A DNA stretch of 64,000 nt from Perognathus longimembris pacificus (GCF_023159225.1 NC_063170.1:28422301-28486300); one strand, 5' to 3'. Counted from the stretch's first letter, positions 37,279-48,824 are shown. Notes: generated from the sequence alone by a model not told the origin. Numbers and translations are program-made.

Positions 37279-38204
37279 CAATGAGGATTTTTTTAATCTA
37301 CAAAATATTTCCAATCCTTCATCTGGTTTTACTGTTTTTCATAGAATTAATAAATGGTATTGAAACTATGAAAATAGCATTTTATGTTCTGGTTCTTAAA
37401 TTTTCTAAGTATACATGGCAGAAGAAGCTCATAATTTATGACCTTTCTTGAAATATTATATTGAAACAAATGCAACACCAATAGGAAAAATGGATTTATG
37501 TTTTATTTATGATTTATGTTTTAGGAATGTAAGCAGTTTGCTAGTAATTCATCACTCCTTCTAATTATCCCTGTGTGACAGACAGTTCTAAGCCATACAG
37601 TTAGCTGCCTTACAGGCAGGACACTGAGACTTTGGTTCCTTATTGAGCTATACCACTTCATTTAGACTTAAACTATTTGAGTTCAGAAGTTTGATGTATT
37701 CCATTTGTACCATTATAACCTGTGTAAGCTAGTATGTAAGAGCATGACTGACATTTAAGTGCCTCAGAACTTGTATTGGCATTTTTTTCTTGGTCATTTG
37801 TAAAAATTCTCTGTGGTTATTGATGCTCAATCACTTTCTTATGCTGATTATGTACATTTCCAGATAGCTCATGAATTTAATAGCTTTCAAATAGCCATGT
37901 TAGGGTAGTCACTGAGATGAGTCAAACTTAATCAGAATTTTTAATGCAAGATACTCCTTTTTTCCCCAAGAATTTTCCATTTAAAGATGTAGCAAAGTAA
38001 CAGTTTTAAGCAGTTCAAGAAAATTCATATGATCCACAAAATGCATGTAATATAGTGTTCCTTAGTTATTCAGTAATTATTGGAATGCACACACTTTTCA
38101 AGCACATATAATCACAGAGATATGAAAGTCAGCTAAGACTCTTACCCTCAGCAAGATTCAGAAAGACATGTGAAACTAGAATGTCATCATATACTTATAA
38201 TAAC

Positions 38205-38640
38205 CACCACCAGGATGGAGATCACTGTAGAATACTAACAGGAGAAAGCTATGTTCAAGGAGAAGAAATATCTGAAGAAAGAAGATATATGAGCCAATTT
38301 TGAAGAATTAATTCAGCAGATGGCTCTATAGTAGAATAACAGTATGGAGAGAAAGAATTGCAGGTGCTGAGACAAATAATATGGGAAAGACTATTATAAA
38401 ATCTAAAGACAACTTTTCTTTGCCTGGAGTTTATCCTTCTTATGTGAGAGTAAGAGGAATGACTGGAAAGGCAGATAACATGATAGATGAGAATTGGTTG
38501 TACAGCGTAAGGGAAAAGAATGAGATCAAATTTATATTTTTGTTTTTAGTCATCCCAGAGGTAGTGTGGAAGATTAGAAGAGATTGATGACATTGATATG
38601 GTCACACAAATCTTGGAAAGTTTTGATATTTTCCCAAGGT
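38205..38640 (-). repeat. L2 LINE fragment, antisense
   Basis: Diverged, but follows the antisense L2 pattern: AGAAATATCTGAAGAAAGAA, then TGCAGGTGCTGAGACAAATA, then GGAATGACTGGAAAGGCAG. Confidence 0.5.
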
Positions 38641-38719
38641 AACTATGAAAGTAAATACGTCATTGGAAGTATTGTGTCTAATATAGTATTAGCCAACCAA
38701 AAAAAAAAAAATACTATAT

Positions 38720-38825
38720 AACTTTGATGTGCTGGCTCATGTCTTTAATCCTAGCTGCTTAGTAAGCTATGATACACAGGATTATGGTTTGAATCCAGCC
38801 TGTAAGATTCTAACTCAACCAATAA
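38720..38825 (+). repeat. B1-type SINE fragment
   Basis: Forward B1-like: GTGCTGGCTCATGTCTTTAA, TTATGGTTTGAATCCAGCC. Confidence 0.6.
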
Positions 38826-38902
38826 AAGCAACCATTAGAGTAGTAATTAATTCATCCAAGAAATATCAATGAATATTAAAACTGATCTTCAGAATTTGAT
38901 AG

Positions 38903-39182
38903 GAATGCTGGATACATCTACAATCTTAGTTACAGGGTAGATAGATCCGTGTTTGAGACCAACCCAGACAAAAATCTCAAAAGACCTCATTACAGTCAAT
39001 AAAATCCTTGGTGGAGTGGTACACAGCTGTCATCCCAGCTACACAAAGAGACTAAATGGGAAGATCATGGTCCCAGTTGTTTAGAGCAAAATGTGAAAAC
39101 ATATTCAAAAGATAATGAAAACAAAAAGAGCTTGAGGTGCGGCTCAGATGGTAGTGAGTCTGCATAGGAAATTCAAGGTCTT
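38903..39182 (+). repeat. B1-B1-ID trimeric SINE
   Basis: Two forward B1-like units (TGGATACATCTACAATCTTA; GTGGTACACAGCTGTCATCC), then an ID-like unit (TGCGGCTCAGATGGTAGTGA), interrupted by the SINE at 39183. The ID end resumes at 39374 (GTCTTGAGTTCAAAACTAA). Confidence 0.6.
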
Positions 39183-39373
39183 GGGCTGGGAATATGGCCT
39201 AGTATACATGAAGCCCTGGGTTCGATTCCTCAGCACCACATATATAGAAAAGGCCAGAAGGGGCACTGTGGCTCCAGTGTTAGAGTGCTAACCTTGAGCA
39301 AAAAGAAGCCAGGGACAGTGCTCAAGCCCTGAGTTCAAGCCCCAGGACTGGCAAAACAAAACAAAACAACAGA
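39183..39373 (+). mobile_element. IDL-Geo SINE nested in a trimeric SINE
   Basis: A forward copy with a deletion of about 18 bp in the ID half (GGCCTAGTATACATGAAGCC). The TSD is AAATTCAAGGTCTT (39169-39182) and AAATTCAAAGTCTT (39374-39387). Confidence 0.92.
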
Positions 39374-39654
39374 AAATTCAAAGTCTTGAGTTCAAAACTA
39401 AAGAAATGTACATACCGCTGTATCCAAAGGCAAAGCATCTGCAGGGAAGTGAAAGTACATGCAGAAGTGTTTGATACATGAACTTACATACAAATGATCC
39501 TCCCTGGAATCAGGAATCTTCAGTTCATCTAATTATAAAAGTAAATAAATTACTCAACTTTCTGAGGATTCTATGAAAATCTTCATTACTATTTTATTAT
39601 TATTATTATTATATACATTAACTTCATGAATTCTTAGGAAATTTTACACAAAAC

Positions 39655-40414
39655 TGTTGAGGGGAATCAGACTGACTCCATCTCAGATTAGTTAAAGAGA
39701 GCAGAAACTGATTCCATCTTCACTAAGATCTCCCTGCCCCTGAGCTTCAGGGTTGGGAGATGTGTGCCCCATATGCCCCAATCCAGGGAAGGTCCCCTTC
39801 TCTGTGATAAGATTGTGTAAACTGCTTGACCACCTTCGTTGTGGAATGTGCAAGGTTAAACAGGGAGGAGAGGCCTAATTCCCCCCCCCCCCCCACATAC
39901 CCGCTGTGAATAAGGACAATAGCCTAGGCTTAACAATTCGGCTCAGATTCACTTGCTTTGTGAGGGGACCCTGCAAACACCTGTTCACCAAACACCTGAG
40001 ATGAGTGACAATTTGGACCACAATGATAGGTTAGTTCAAACAGATACTATGTGGCAGGTTGTAACTCCATTGGCCACCTGCATGTGGCCTGGCATGACTA
40101 TGCAGTTTCTCTGTCAGTGTTGTAACCCCATTGGCCACCTGTGTGTGGCCAGGCTTGACCATGTGGTATTTGCCTTTGTAACCCCAACTTAAGGACAGCT
40201 TGGGATCACAGTGTTAGCTCCCAAGTCTGCACTGTGTCCCTGGCTGGTCAGCCCGCTTTTCACTGTCACAGTTCAGCTCCCGAGTCTGTGCTGCATCCCT
40301 GGGCGGTCAGTTCACTTTTTGTTTCCCCAATAAATTCATCTTTTTGCTTGAGACTGTCTCTAAATGGTGGACTCTTGGAGAGACAGGAAATACCCTCCCT
40401 CGAACCCCATAACA
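39655..40414 (+). mobile_element. Solo LTR of an endogenous retrovirus (class I-like)
   Basis: A 760 bp block starts TGTTGAGGGG and ends CCCCATAACA, imperfect terminal inverted repeats. The flanking tetranucleotides AAAC and AAAT fit a 4 bp TSD with one change. A plus-strand polyadenylation signal AATAAA lies at 40329-40334. A poly(C) run sits at 39882-39895. Two internal tandem duplications are visible: period about 61 bp (units at 40058 and 40119, partial third at 40173) and period about 59 bp (units at 40217 and 40276). No internal retroviral genes are present. Class assignment is by TSD length and end structure only. Confidence 0.8.
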
Positions 40415-40899
40415 AAATGTGAAAGTATGAGTGGTGATAATTTTCTGCATATGAAAGGATTTTTCTATAAAATAGTTATGATCGTTGTATCACTGAGTAA
40501 TCACCTTGTTAAAGCATAAAAGAATGCTACTTTCATATTCCAATGAGTTATCTCCCAAGTTTCAAACCTTTATAGTCAGTAAGTAAAACTACCGTTATGA
40601 AAACATTCTAAATTACACAGTTACAATAGATGTCCATACAGCTAACTGACCTTTTTATTACAAGGTAGTGAGAGTGTTGTTTTGCTAAGAAATAGTATTA
40701 AATTTTTTCTTGTTTGAATTTATGAAAGCAATTCATCTGTTACTCAAAATTTGAAAAATGACATGTTCACTTCAAACAAATCTGTGATTTAAAATAATGC
40801 TAACAACTGCCTAAGAATAGTGGAATACAAAATGTGATTATCAGAATATACCTTGCACATTGGAATAAGAAAGATTTAAGGTATAAAAGTTAGGAAAAA

Positions 40900-40990
40900 T
40901 ATTGCTTGGGGTATATCTCATTGGTGTGGTGCTTATTTGATATGCAAAAGACTCTAGGCTCCATCCCTAACACCACACACACAAAAGAAA
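40900..40990 (+). repeat. ID-type SINE monomer
   Basis: Forward, diverged: GGTATATCTCATTGGTGTGG, then CTAGGCTCCATCCCTAACAC and a CA tail. Confidence 0.55.
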
Positions 40991-41069
40991 AGAAAAAATA
41001 AAAAACGAGAAGAAAAAAAGTGCTGCAAGTAATTGTTCTTGAAAGTGAAGAGTTTTCTGAGAGAATTTT

Positions 41070-41400
41070 TTGAGTGGCTTAAGCATGTAATGCCAGTTTA
41101 CTTGGAAGTAGAGACTAGGATGATTGTCGTTTGAAGCTAGCCTAGGCAAAAAGTTAGCAGGAAACTCCATCTTAGAAATTTTGGAGTTAGTGGCACAAAC
41201 TCATCATCTCAGCTGTAAAAAATGTTTAAGTAGGAAGATGGCTGTCCTTGTCAGTTTGGGCAAAAAAATCCCATGAAACCTGCAAAATTCCTATAGCAAA
41301 AAGGGATAGCTAGGGACATAGCTCAGCTGGCATAGTACCTGACTACCAAGCTTGAGAGCCTGGGTTCAAATGTTAGTATCATACACACAAACACTCACCT
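41070..41400 (+). repeat. B1-B1-ID trimeric SINE
   Basis: Forward B1-like unit (GCATGTAATGCCAGTTTACT), second B1-like unit (GGCACAAACTCATCATCTCA), then an ID-like unit (ACATAGCTCAGCTGGCATAG; GAGCCTGGGTTCAAATGTTA). Confidence 0.65.
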
Positions 41401-41517
41401 TCAAAATAAAGGTTTTGAAGGAGTAGTATCAGATGTACCTTTTGGATACATTTTTTCTTAATTGCACTAATACAACTTCATTGGTCCCTGTGCATGCGTG
41501 TGTGTGCATGTGTGCGC

Positions 41518-41718
41518 GCGCTCCTGCCTGTCTTGGGGCTTGAACTCAAAGTCTGGGCATTGTCCCTGAGGTTTTGTGCTCAAGACTAGCACTGTACCAC
41601 TTGATCCACAGCTCCATTCCGCCTCTTTGATGGTTAATTGAAGATAAGCATCTCAGAGACTTTCTTGCCTAGTCTGGCTTCCTCAGATCTCAGCCTCCTG
41701 AGTAACTTCATTTGCCTT
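41518..41718 (-). repeat. B1-Geo composite SINE
   Basis: Reverse: Geo complement (CTTGGGGCTTGAACTCAAAG; CTCAAGACTAGCACTGTACC), then B1 complement (CTCAGATCTCAGCCTCCTGA). Confidence 0.75.
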
Positions 41719-41740
41719 AAAAAAAAAAAAAAAAAAAAAA

Positions 41741-42165
41741 GGAGAGACCAGGTCTGCAAAACAAAAAGCTTCTTGTCAAATGGTATTTCCACAGGTTTGG
41801 GTCAGCGACCTTACATTATGTATCTAAAACCAAACAACTACTAAACATAAAAAGGTCTAAAATAGAACTATCAGTGGTTCACAATAACTCAACAGCTATG
41901 TACATATGATCATATAAGACAAGGATAAGCAAACTCTATTGTTGACATTATATTTAAAGTTATAGGTGAATTTCCTTTGGCGTACGCCACATGGCTACTG
42001 TATATGATTTTGGTACACTGGGTATTGTATACATGCCTACGTGATCTAGGGAAGGGAAAGAAAAACGAGGGTGTAAGATATCACAAGGTATGTACTCACT
42101 GCCCTATTATGTAACTGTACCTTTTGCACAATACCTTGTCAACAAAGTTTAATTTAAAAAAATAG
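41741..42165 (+). repeat. L1 3' UTR fragment, sense
   Basis: Starts at GGAGAGACCAGGTCTGC after a run of about 22 A and ends ACCTTGTCAACAAAGTTTAA with an A tail. It belongs to the same 3' end type as 60334-60934. Confidence 0.75.
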
Positions 42166-42171
42166 TAAAAA

Positions 42172-42400
42172 GGGCTAGAGTGTAGCATAAGTGGTAGAGT
42201 GTGTGCCTGGAGAGATTGAGGCCCTGAGTTCAATCCCTTGTACTGCCAAAACAAAAAACAAATGAAGCTAGGATTGGAAGTAGAGCTGTGGCTCAGAAGT
42301 GGTGGAGCACCAGTCTTGAGCAGAAATGTTTAGGGACTACATCCAGGTCCTGAATTCCAGCTCCATGCCTGACCCCTCCCCCCCAAAAAAATAAAAAGAT
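42172..42400 (+). repeat. IDL-Geo-like SINE (old)
   Basis: Forward ID-like unit (GTGTAGCATAAGTGGTAGAG; GAGGCCCTGAGTTCAATCCC), then a Geo-like unit (AGAGCTGTGGCTCAGAAGTG). Diverged. A CA tract lies at 42404-42416. Confidence 0.65.
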
Positions 42401-42547
42401 AGCACACACACACACGTATATGATCAAACCTGTTAAAAATATAATTCAAAATGTATTTAGGTAGAATTCTATAATTTCATGCATTGCAACTCTTCATTCT
42501 TTTAAATATAACTACAAAAATTTACATTTCCATTCTTTTCCTTCTAG

Positions 42548-42609
42548 ATTTATTCCTCACAACATTGTCTGAATCTAATACTTTCCAGTTTGAGATATGT
42601 GAAAATTTG
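42548..42609 (+). CDS. ITFG1: ITFG1 internal coding exon (62 bp)
   Basis: The exon follows a good pyrimidine tract (TTTTCCTTCTAG) and precedes the donor GTAAGA. Its first two bases AT complete Asp with the G at 10239. The next 20 codons read LFLTTLSESNTFQFEICENL, ending on a codon boundary so that the next intron is phase 0. It continues the ITFG1 ectodomain from the previous exon. From memory the mammalian consensus has Trp where this copy has Cys (TGT, 42598-42600), and the SESN stretch is a variable, often Asn/Thr-rich part. Splice sites and frame are intact. Confidence 0.93.
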
Positions 42610-43179
42610 GTAAGAAATCTTTTCTTTAGAGCATTTTTAAATGATGGCTTTCAGTAAAGGCACATGATTTAGAAAATGAAATTAAAATAATCATTTGAAT
42701 TGGTTGATTTCCATAATAAATAGAAACTATAAGAGCTTTTGGTTGTGTTGTATTCAAATTGCTGAACAATGCTGAGGAACCATTCAGCCAGCAGCCCTCC
42801 CTTTGCCAGTTTCCAGGCATAGGTGCTGACCAGCTTGCTTTAATATAGCATGTTGACTAGGCTTTCAGCTGTTGAGAAAGGTTACTGTCATATAATTTGC
42901 CACTGTGATGCTTTATGAAGAAAACTCTTTTTTAAAAAGCTAATTTTTCTTCTCTGCCTTCAGGCTTACAAAAAGAAATAGAAACAACAGACACTAAATT
43001 GACTGCCAAGTGACCAGGATTAAGAAGTCTTTCCCAATAGGCTTTCTTTTTGTAATTGTTAATCAAACAATTACTTTCATGATTTATGTTATCTTTAATT
43101 TGACACATATTCTATGAAAAATAATAAGGTTAACCCACTCAAAGTAGTTGCATAATATTTGATTAGATTTAAGACCAAT

Positions 43180-43325
43180 AACATGGGCCTCAGAACATTT
43201 GTCACGTTAGTCAAGTGTGAAATGTCACTTTCTACATATAGAGAATGGGTATAAGAGTCTGTTTCCTAGAATATTGAGGAACATTAAATTAACTGTGTGT
43301 AAAGTGCCTGCAATATAGAAGACAC
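43180..43325 (+). repeat. MIR SINE fragment
   Basis: Sense MIR-like: GAACATTAAATTAACTGTGT, then GTAAAGTGCCTGCAATATAG. Diverged. Confidence 0.5.
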
Positions 43326-44012
43326 AAAATTTAAGTTTTAGATCTCTTGATTTTTCCACCTAATTACTCCAAATTATCTTTTATCAAATTAAACCCATTA
43401 GCCTCTTACAGGTTTTATGAAAATGCTAATGAAAAACTGTGAGTTCTAACTAATGTAAAGTTCAAAGTGGTGGTGGCCAAATTCATTCATTGTTGGCCAT
43501 TGTCTAACAGACAATGGTGTTGGATGAGACTCACACACAGAAACTGGGGAACTAAGCAGCTCTCTTTAGACATCACCAGGGCTTCTAAAAGCTTCTAAGC
43601 TACACCACTTTAGTATTCTTAAGAATTGCAAAGTTTATAAAAAGGAAAGAAAGACATCTAAACCAAAGACTTAAAAATATAATTGTATTTCTAATGCTAG
43701 AGATATAGTTGTCATATTCTTTATGATTGTTATATATAACAAATTCCACTGTTGAGGGATACTTTTTTTGCATTTAGTTTTCATTCCTGCCTCAGCTGAA
43801 CCTTGTGAAAGATCTATTTAATTATTTTGTACATTGTGGAAAAGAGCCTCAATAAAAATAAGTAGATGTATATAAAATTATGAAAACACTTTTAAATATA
43901 TGGCATCCTCTATCTTTGGTTTTAAAGGTGATAAAGTAACTCAATAGTAAAAATAATCTTCATGTGGATTTTATTGGAGTCTTTTTATCTTTGATATTGT
44001 ATCTTTGATATT

Positions 44013-44229
44013 TTTTTTGTTTGTTTGTTTTTGCCAAACCTGGGTCTTGGACTCAGGGCCTGAGCACTGTCCCTGGCTTCTCTTTTTGTTCAAGGCTAGC
44101 AGCACTCTGCCACTTGAGCCACAGCGCCACTTCTGGCCATTTATCTATATATGTGGTGCTGGGGAATCCAGCCCAGGGCTTTATGTATAGGAGGCAAGCA
44201 CCCTTGCCACTAGGCCATATTCCCAGACC
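44013..44229 (-). mobile_element. IDL-Geo SINE
   Basis: A reverse copy with a GTTT tail. The short direct repeat TGATATT lies at 44006-44012 and 44230-44236. Confidence 0.88.
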
Positions 44230-44671
44230 TGATATTGTTTTCTTTAAAGAAAATTAATAAATTGGCTATTGGCTAATAAGGACTAAAAGTTGTTTTGTAT
44301 TAAAGATATCAGTGAATAACTATTTAAAAAAATTACTCATAAACTTGTTTAAGATGATAAGGAAGAGCTTGAAGCAAGGAAGAAGTTAGGCTCAACTATA
44401 CATACAACACAGAAAAATGACATTATGTATAGCCAAGGAGCAAGGTGGGTCAGTGGATCAGCGATTACTAAGAGGGTAGCATAATTCTTAAGCTCTGCCT
44501 TCATTCCTCCTAAAATTGAACTCTCAGTTTGGACTGAATGGGGTCTTAAAAGAGTCTGACGAAAGTTTGGTCAAAGCAAGAATCTAAGTTTGTACCTAGA
44601 TGCAAATACGTAAATCAATAATATAAGTTATGGAGAATATAGACTCAAAATTAGCTAGTTGAAGGGCTCAA

Positions 44672-45000
44672 AGTAGGGGCACATGACTTTAATCAATCCC
44701 AGCTACTCAGTAGGTAGAGATAGAGAGGCTTGAGGTTCAAGGTAGCCAGAGAAAAAAGATAACAAGACCCTGTCTCAATTAGTAAGCGAGGTATGATAGT
44801 ATACATCTATGGTCCCAGCTATACAGGAGGATATAAGTAGGGATAACACTGACTGAGGCTTACCCTGGGCAAAAACAAGAAAGCCTAATGTGAAAAAATT
44901 AAGTAAATGAAAAAGGGCTGGGTATGTGGCCCAAGTGGTGACACACCTGTCTACTCACTATAAGGCCTGGAGTTTAAACCCTCATATCGCTTTTTTAAAA
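44672..45000 (+). repeat. B1-B1-ID trimeric SINE
   Basis: Two forward B1-like units (CAATCCCAGCTACTCAGTAG; CTATGGTCCCAGCTATACAG), then an ID-like unit (GGGCTGGGTATGTGGCCCAA; GGCCTGGAGTTTAAACCCTC). Confidence 0.7.
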
Positions 45001-45387
45001 CAATTAACAAATTCAGATAAAATATAGTATTTGTAAAGTAGATGACTGTATTCAAAGAATAGTCAAACATTTTATAGTAACAAACTTATAAAACTATGTC
45101 ACTTTGAAATGTAGTGGCTTGAAAGTGTCATTTGCCTGTTCCAGTCCATAATAGTGTCTGGAAGATGTACAAGGGTAGGACAGGAGGAAATCATACTGAG
45201 AAGCCAGTATAGATAACTCTCTGGCTGGTATGATCAGAGTCAAAGAGCATTTGCTTCTCCCTGACCCACCTAGATTTATCAGTAAGGCTTCAAAAAAAGA
45301 TGTGGTACTTGCATGCCTAGTATAGATAAGTCAGATTTTAGTGTTGGAAAATGAGAAAGGTAGAGAAAGAGTCAGGCAAGAAGTGTA

Positions 45388-45478
45388 AAAATGGGCTGAA
45401 TATATGACTCAGCAGTATAGCACATGTCTAGCCAGTTTGAGACCCTGAACTCAAACCCCAGTACCATTAAAATAGAAG
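45388..45478 (+). repeat. ID-type SINE monomer
   Basis: Forward: ATATGACTCAGCAGTATAGC, GACCCTGAACTCAAACCCCA. Confidence 0.6.
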
Positions 45479-45924
45479 AACTCTACAGATAACAAAAGAT
45501 ATTTTCAAAGAGAAGAAGGTAGCTGGTTTGGACCAGAACATAAATGGGACCTTGGAAGTTAAGATTCGAAAAATTGGTTTAGACAAGATGATAAAAGATG
45601 TTTGACTTCTCAGCTAACTAATTTGATTTTCTAAAACTCTGTTGAGAAGCTATTCTATGATTTAGAACTGTGAGAGTGAGATGAAGAGAAGGTTCATATT
45701 GCAGTTAACCTTGCTGTTCCACATCAGATATATTAATGTGGAAAACTACAGGAGGTAAAATAATGTAGGTGGAGTTCTCAGTCACGTGGGAAAGAGGTAA
45801 GTGATTTAAAGAATAGTATTCTGGGATAGAAAAGGAGTATAAAGGAGGATGGCCATTAACACAATGGCAAATTGTGATTTATAGCAGAATGTGCAAAGAT
45901 GAAAGAAGAAAGGTGTTTTTGATC

Positions 45925-46170
45925 ACTACTGTTATTCTGGCTGTTATGGAGGCTGAGTTCTGAGGAATGCAGTTCAAAGCAGCCCAACCAGAAAAGCCTA
46001 TGAGACTCCATCTCTAATTAAACAGCAAAATTCCATGCTGGTGCTGCTCAAGTAGTAGAGCACCGATTGTGAGCAAGAAAATTGAACAAGAACATGACAA
46101 CCAGAGTTCAAGCCCTAGTATTGGGGCAGTCACACACACACACACACACCACCACCACCACCACCAAAAA
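45925..46170 (+). repeat. B1-Geo composite SINE with CA/CAC tail
   Basis: Forward B1-like (GGAGGCTGAGTTCTGAGGAA) and Geo-like (GCTCAAGTAGTAGAGCACCG; GAGTTCAAGCCCTAGTATTG) halves. The tail has become (CA)n then (CAC)n at 46131-46164. Confidence 0.72.
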
Positions 46171-46398
46171 TAACTAAAAAGAAGTATCTAATTTGAGGTA
46201 GGAAAAATTATGTTAGCAACATGTCAAGGAACTAGTTAGAAATATAGAACTGGAATTCAAGTAAAAAATGTCTCGGAAAAGACCCAGAAGAGTGACAAAG
46301 TCAGATCCTTGGACAGGCTGTCAGAATTTTCAACCCTGACATTTTGTAGTAGAGAGCTTTCCTGAGTGTTGTAGATTATATAGTAATATCTCTATCCT

Positions 46399-46684
46399 GG
46401 TGCTGGGAATATGGCCTACTGTCAAGAGTGCTTGCCTCGTGTACATGAAGCCCTAGGTTCAATTCCTCAGCATCACATATATAGAATATGGCCAGAAGTG
46501 GCGCTGTGGCTCAAGTGGCAGAGCACTAGCCTTAAGCAAAAAGAGGCCAGGGTTAGTGCTCAGGCCCTGAGTTCAAGGCCCAGGACTGGCAAAGGAAAAA
46601 AAAAAATGGAGATCTGATTATTGCCCTTCAAAACTAGCCTAGGCAGAACAGACTGTGAGGCTCTTATCTCCATTACAAAACAAA
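46399..46684 (+). mobile_element. Composite SINE insertion IDL-Geo plus B1 piece
   Basis: A full IDL-Geo (46399-46600) with a short A tail is followed by the 3' part of a B1-like unit (GAGATCTGATTATTGCCC; AACTAGCCTAGGCAGAACAG). Both lie within one TSD, AGTAATATCTCTATCC (46382-46397) and AGTAATATCTCTGTCC (46685-46700). Confidence 0.8.
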
Positions 46685-46871
46685 AGTAATATCTCTGTCC
46701 CCTACTCACTGTGACAATCAAAAATGTCTTCAGATTTTGCCAAATCTAAAGGGGATAAAATTAATTGACATTCACTACTTTACATGAGTCTAAGTGAAGA
46801 TGCACAATAATTATCACATATTGCTTCCAGACCATTTTTAACATAATGAATAGAGTAGTTTTAGCATTAAA

Positions 46872-47075
46872 GTTTAAAATACTCAGTTGAGTATTATGAT
46901 ACACACCTGTTATTCAAGATACTCAACAAGTCGAGACTGGAGTATTCCTAGTTTGAGACCATGCTATGCAATATTAGGGAGATCCCCATGTCAAAAACAA
47001 AATGGAAAGGCTAGGGTTTTAGCTCTTGCTAGAGGACCTAGATTCAACTTCCACATAAAAATGTCAGGCTAGTGC
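46872..47075 (+). repeat. B1-ID composite SINE (old)
   Basis: Forward B1-like (TATGATACACACCTGTTATT; TCCTAGTTTGAGACCATGC), then an ID-like end (GGACCTAGATTCAACTTCCA). Confidence 0.6.
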
Positions 47076-47264
47076 ATTTAGAGTGGCCCAAGAAAGGTAC
47101 TTGATACAACATAGCACTATGGGAAAAATGGCTCTTTCCTCAGCAGTGATGGTTAGATAATTCAGTAGTGGACCAATAATAGTATTGCTACTAATATTCC
47201 TAATGACAACACTGAATGTTAACTAAATGTATATTGTGTGTTAGGCACTTTATTTTTATCATCT

Positions 47265-47450
47265 CACTAACCTTCATACTCTCCCTTCTCCCCTTCCAGC
47301 CTACCCCACTTCCCAAGACAATTTCAACAGTTTCTTAGTTGAAGTCTAGTCTATGTGGCTTTTTATATTTGAGAGACTGTTACCTTAGAAGTATCATTGT
47401 TTGGGAATGGAGATAAATCATAAAATTATATCTAGAATATACACACAGAG
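47265..47450. repeat. Unclassified repeat, copy A
   Basis: Paralogous to 48825-49010 over about 170 bp; the shared end is GGGGATAAATCAT or similar. Its start also resembles 23715-23770 (ACTTCCCAAGACAATTTCAA), which adjoins antisense L1. It may be an old L1 3' UTR in antisense. Confidence 0.55.
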
Positions 47451-47681
47451 AAAAAAATACATTTTAGAGACAAGTCAACTGATCTTAAAGAACTAACTTT
47501 AGACCTCAAACCTAGTAACAGTGCTGCCAGGATTTGTCTAAAACTTCTATCCTGAAGTCATTGCATAGTAATTTCAGAAATGAGCTAGACAATAGAAGAG
47601 ACAAGGACATAGGTATAGCCCTTATTAATTGGCCCAGTTTCCTGGACTACAGGAAATTAATAAAGGTTATTAAGACTATGG

Positions 47682-47883
47682 GGGACTGGGGATGTAGCCT
47701 AGTGGCAAGAGTGCCTGCCTCGGATACACGAGGCCCTAGGTTCGATTCCCCAGCACCACATATACAGAAAACGGCCAGAAGCGGCGCTGTGGCTCAAGTG
47801 GCAGAGTGCTAGCCTTGAGCGGGAAGAAGCCAGGGACAGTGCTCAGGCCCTGAGTCCAAGGCCCAGGACTGGCCAAAAAAAAA
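47682..47883 (+). mobile_element. IDL-Geo SINE, young subfamily
   Basis: A full forward copy with A11 and a perfect 10 bp TSD, AAGACTATGG, at 47672-47681 and 47884-47893. All young-subfamily variants are present. Confidence 0.95.
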
Positions 47884-48037
47884 AAGACTATGGAGTAGAT
47901 GAGTACGTGACAAAATAATTTACACATCATAAGGACAGGACTGCCACTGTAAAAATACCTTTTAACAATACATCTTGCAAAACACTTCCTTATCTGTCAC
48001 TCTATTGGACTGTCTTTAGAATCCTACTTGAGACTGA

Positions 48038-48240
48038 TTTTTTTTTTCCTGGTACCAGGGCATGAACTCAGAGTCTTATGCTCTTGCTTAGTTTTTACCA
48101 CTCATGACCAACACACTACCACTTGAAGCACACCTCCAGCCTGACATCTTGCTGTTTAATTGGAAATGGAGTATTTCAGACCTTTCGGCCAGGTTGAGTT
48201 TAAACTGTTAAGTAGAATTGTAGATGTGAGCCACCAGTAT
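48038..48240 (-). repeat. B1-ID composite SINE (old)
   Basis: Reverse: ACCAGGGCATGAACTCAGAG, CACTACCACTTGAAGCACAC, then the B1 complement GTAGATGTGAGCCACCAG. Confidence 0.6.
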
Positions 48241-48824
48241 CTTTCTAAACCTATTTTTAAATAGCACATGTATCCCAATCTGACAGTGAAGAACTAAAGT
48301 GAAACCCAGATTATTAAACAGCCCTAGAATTTGTATAATTTAAACCTACATTTAGTACTTTCTCTATAGAGTCAGAATACAGAGCAATATTGATGTCTTG
48401 CTTGTGGTCTTCCTAAGTTAACTAGTTTCATTTTTTTTAAAGCATACTTTTGTCTTACTTTAAAACATATGTAATGAGAGGAATGATATTGATGAAAACA
48501 TTTATTAGATCATTGTCATCAAAGAAAAAGTATATAAATGACATTACTCTAAATGGAACTTAGCTTATGTCGTTTGTATTACCAGGCAGAATAAATAACA
48601 AGTAATAATAATGTGGGAAATTTGAGTGAAGTATCTTTTTCCCAGCTATGTCATCTATACAATGGTTCCACACATAGCCACTTTGCCAAGGATACATTCT
48701 CTTTTATTAATACTCGCTGAGAATGTGATGCTTTTTATTGTATTTTTATTCGCTTACCTTAGTTATAAAAAGGAGGATTTCATGATTATATTTCCATACA
48801 TTTATAATGTGTTCCAATCAGTCT

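Larger units (their letters stand above)
10240..42547 (+). other. ITFG1: ITFG1 intron, 32.3 kb
   Basis: The intron runs from GTGAGT at 10240 to CTTCTAG at 42541-42547 and is phase 1 (G|AT, Asp). It holds most of the repeats in the window. Stretches with nothing recognised include about 10240-10925, 13410-13980, 15380-16730, 25240-26640, 29100-30320, 31035-32385, 37295-38200 and 40415-40900. They are AT-rich and show no open exon with splice sites that I could support. Confidence 0.9.

Noticed and set aside
38215..38235. GGATGGAGATCACTG resembling an ITFG1 Asp-Gly-Asp coding phrase
   Set aside because: It lies between exons that already join in phase, lacks suitable splice sites and falls in an L2-like remnant.
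40217..40334. Host gene promoter or last exon with poly(A) signal
   Set aside because: The AATAAA and duplications belong to an LTR bounded by inverted ends; no host exon adjoins it.
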